A stretch of 7,030 bases of DNA from Spirochaetales bacterium (GTDB taxonomy: Bacteria; Spirochaetota; Spirochaetia; SZUA-6; DRHE01). A program made the translations under genes and the position numbers. This document shows positions 6,174-7,030 of the stretch, in pieces (position 1 is the stretch's first letter; every line of letters begins with the position of its first letter). The notes under the pieces are model-generated. The model searched no databases. It had not been told where the DNA came from and saw only the letters and a program-made list of their open reading frames with translations. The stretch covers positions 1 through 7,030 of the forward strand of contig JAFGFV010000226.1 of NCBI GenBank assembly GCA_016930895.1. The letters are read 5' to 3'.

Positions 6174-7029
6174 AACCCCCGAGGAACCCGGCGGCCCGCA
6201 GGGAGATGACCAGGTCCTGGCCCACCCCCACCAGGGCGTGCAGGGCCACGGCCGGGAGGATCGAGCGGGTGCGGAGCACCAGGTACCCCAAGGCCACGGC
6301 AAAGGGCAGGGATACGATCACCTCCGGCAGAGGATGATGGTAGTGCAGCATCACGGAGGGCACGACCTGCAGGCAGGCCGCCGTGAACAGCGCCGGATCC
6401 ACCCGGCTTCCGGGCGGACCGACCCCGGGTCTCCCGTCGACGCCCCGCGCCCTCTCGACCAGGCGCAGGAACGGCAGCAGCAGGATCCCCCGGAAGAACA
6501 GCTCCCAGGGCAGGTAGTACATCCCGGTGTACAGGAGAGCGTGCAGAGGAAACAGGCGGAAGTCCCGGGCGGCGAAGCGCTGCAGGAGCGTCCGGGAGTA
6601 GGGATAGTAGGCCGCGGTCTGGGGGTTGCGCCCGCCCATCCACCCAGCCAGGAGCATCACCGCCACGAACAGGCCGAAGAACCCCCACGGGAACGGCCGG
6701 CGGGGCCATCGCAGCCCGAGGCTGCGGGGGGTTTCCCCCAGGGCAAGCGCCGCCAGGAAGGGGAGGACGCCCAGGAGCCCGAAGGACAACAGGAACCTCC
6801 AGGCGTAGGCCGCCAGGTCCCCCGGCAGCCTTCCCAGCAGCGGCAGCATCGAGGCCCAGGCCTCGGGCAGCAGGGGAGGGGTTGCGTACGTGTAGCCGAT
6901 CATGGCCAGGCCGGCCACGACCAGGTAGACGAGCTCCCGGTAGCGGCGGAGCGCGCCGCAAATCGACGGCCGCCCCGGCTGGACGCTCACCGCCCGACCG
7001 CGGCGCCGCGCTCCCCGTGCTCCCCCCAC
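6172..7029 (-). CDS. CPBP-family (CAAX protease/Rce1-like) intramembrane protein with altered EExxxR motif; N-terminus uncertain
   Basis: Polytopic membrane protein of the CPBP/Abi family (PF02517 type), whose active members are glutamic intramembrane proteases. Counting from GTG 7029 (285 residues), hydrophobic helices lie at about 32-49, 77-97, 114-130, 160-175, 178-190, 236-253 and 256-275. Motif 1 is WELFFRG (175-181): the first Glu of EExxxR is Trp, while the second Glu (176) and Arg (180) remain. Motif 2 is MLHYHHP, with His231 at the catalytic position and Met in place of Phe. Motif 3 is ALHALVGVGQD (His264), with Gly268 where HxxxN would place Asn. A Gly/Pro-rich loop (191-211) interrupts the domain. 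GTG 7029 lies at the window edge, so the gene may begin further upstream; GTG 6990 (272 residues) is an alternative, and the Arg-rich first 30 residues are unusual. It is first in an operon with the dehydrogenase. It may be a divergent protease or a non-proteolytic homologue. Confidence 0.8.
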   Translation of the reverse strand: MGGARGARRRGRAVSVQPGRPSICGALRRYRELVYLVVAGLAMIGYTYATPPLLPEAWASMLPLLGRLPGDLAAYAWRFLLSFGLLGVLPFLAALALGETPRSLGLRWPRRPFPWGFFGLFVAVMLLAGWMGGRNPQTAAYYPYSRTLLQRFAARDFRLFPLHALLYTGMYYLPWELFFRGILLLPFLRLVERARGVDGRPGVGPPGSRVDPALFTAACLQVVPSVMLHYHHPLPEVIVSLPFAVALGYLVLRTRSILPAVALHALVGVGQDLVISLRAAGFLGG

Positions 7030-7030
7030 A

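Noticed and set aside
5172..6209. 345-codon open frame on the plus strand opposite the dehydrogenase
   Set aside because: It is antisense to a clear SDR gene, rich in Pro, Arg, His and Gln with no domain motifs, and has no ribosome binding site. High-GC DNA produces such shadow frames.
6161..6961. 266-codon minus-strand frame overlapping the CPBP gene in another phase
   Set aside because: It is Pro/Gly/Arg-rich with no membrane helices; the CPBP frame has consistent hydrophobic segments and family motifs.
1..7030. CRISPR arrays, tRNA or rRNA genes, insertion-sequence ends, attachment sites
   Set aside because: On reading through I found no regularly spaced repeats, tRNA-like cloverleaf, rRNA-like stretch, transposase or integrase frame, or paired terminal repeats.

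Overview
The window is a GC-rich stretch (roughly two thirds G+C) of bacterial chromosome. It is densely packed with six protein genes, two of which run off the ends. The periplasmic binding protein has a non-lipoprotein signal peptide, which points to a Gram-negative cell. The FtsH type and the gene mix would fit a high-GC Desulfobacterota/deltaproteobacterial-like lineage, but that placement is an inference from remembered family resemblance. No RNA genes, insertion sequences, CRISPR arrays or phage genes are visible.

Layout. Bases 1-777 (+) hold the 3' part of a HAD-superfamily hydrolase whose nucleophile-bearing N-terminus lies upstream. A 99-base gap follows, carrying a likely promoter with a perfect 12-bp palindrome over its -10 box. 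Then comes a complete FtsH membrane protease (877-2691, +). It converges on a secreted BtuF/FepB-like ABC substrate-binding protein (2717-3781, -) that has no permease or ATPase gene beside it. A compact divergent regulatory region (3782-3910) separates that gene from a DUF89/ARMT1-type metal-dependent phosphatase (3911-5146, +). The phosphatase gene appears to be transcribed from an almost consensus promoter as a leaderless mRNA. It converges on a two-gene minus-strand operon: a CPBP-family intramembrane protease homologue (6172-7029 or beyond) followed 7 bases later by an extended short-chain dehydrogenase of the 3-beta-HSD/sterol-dehydrogenase type (5157-6164).

How the genes work together. 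Apart from the CPBP-dehydrogenase pair, which is clearly co-transcribed and probably translationally coupled, these look like separate transcription units. They cover housekeeping or stress functions: membrane protein quality control (FtsH), metabolite phosphate hydrolysis (HAD, DUF89) and uptake of an iron chelate or corrinoid (binding protein). I do not see a convincing new multi-gene system. The points most worth a second look are the divergent 3781-3911 control region (leaderless start, a perfect -35 box, a partial cobalamin-riboswitch-like match), the CPBP homologue in which the first glutamate of the EExxxR motif is tryptophan, and the palindromic ftsH promoter.
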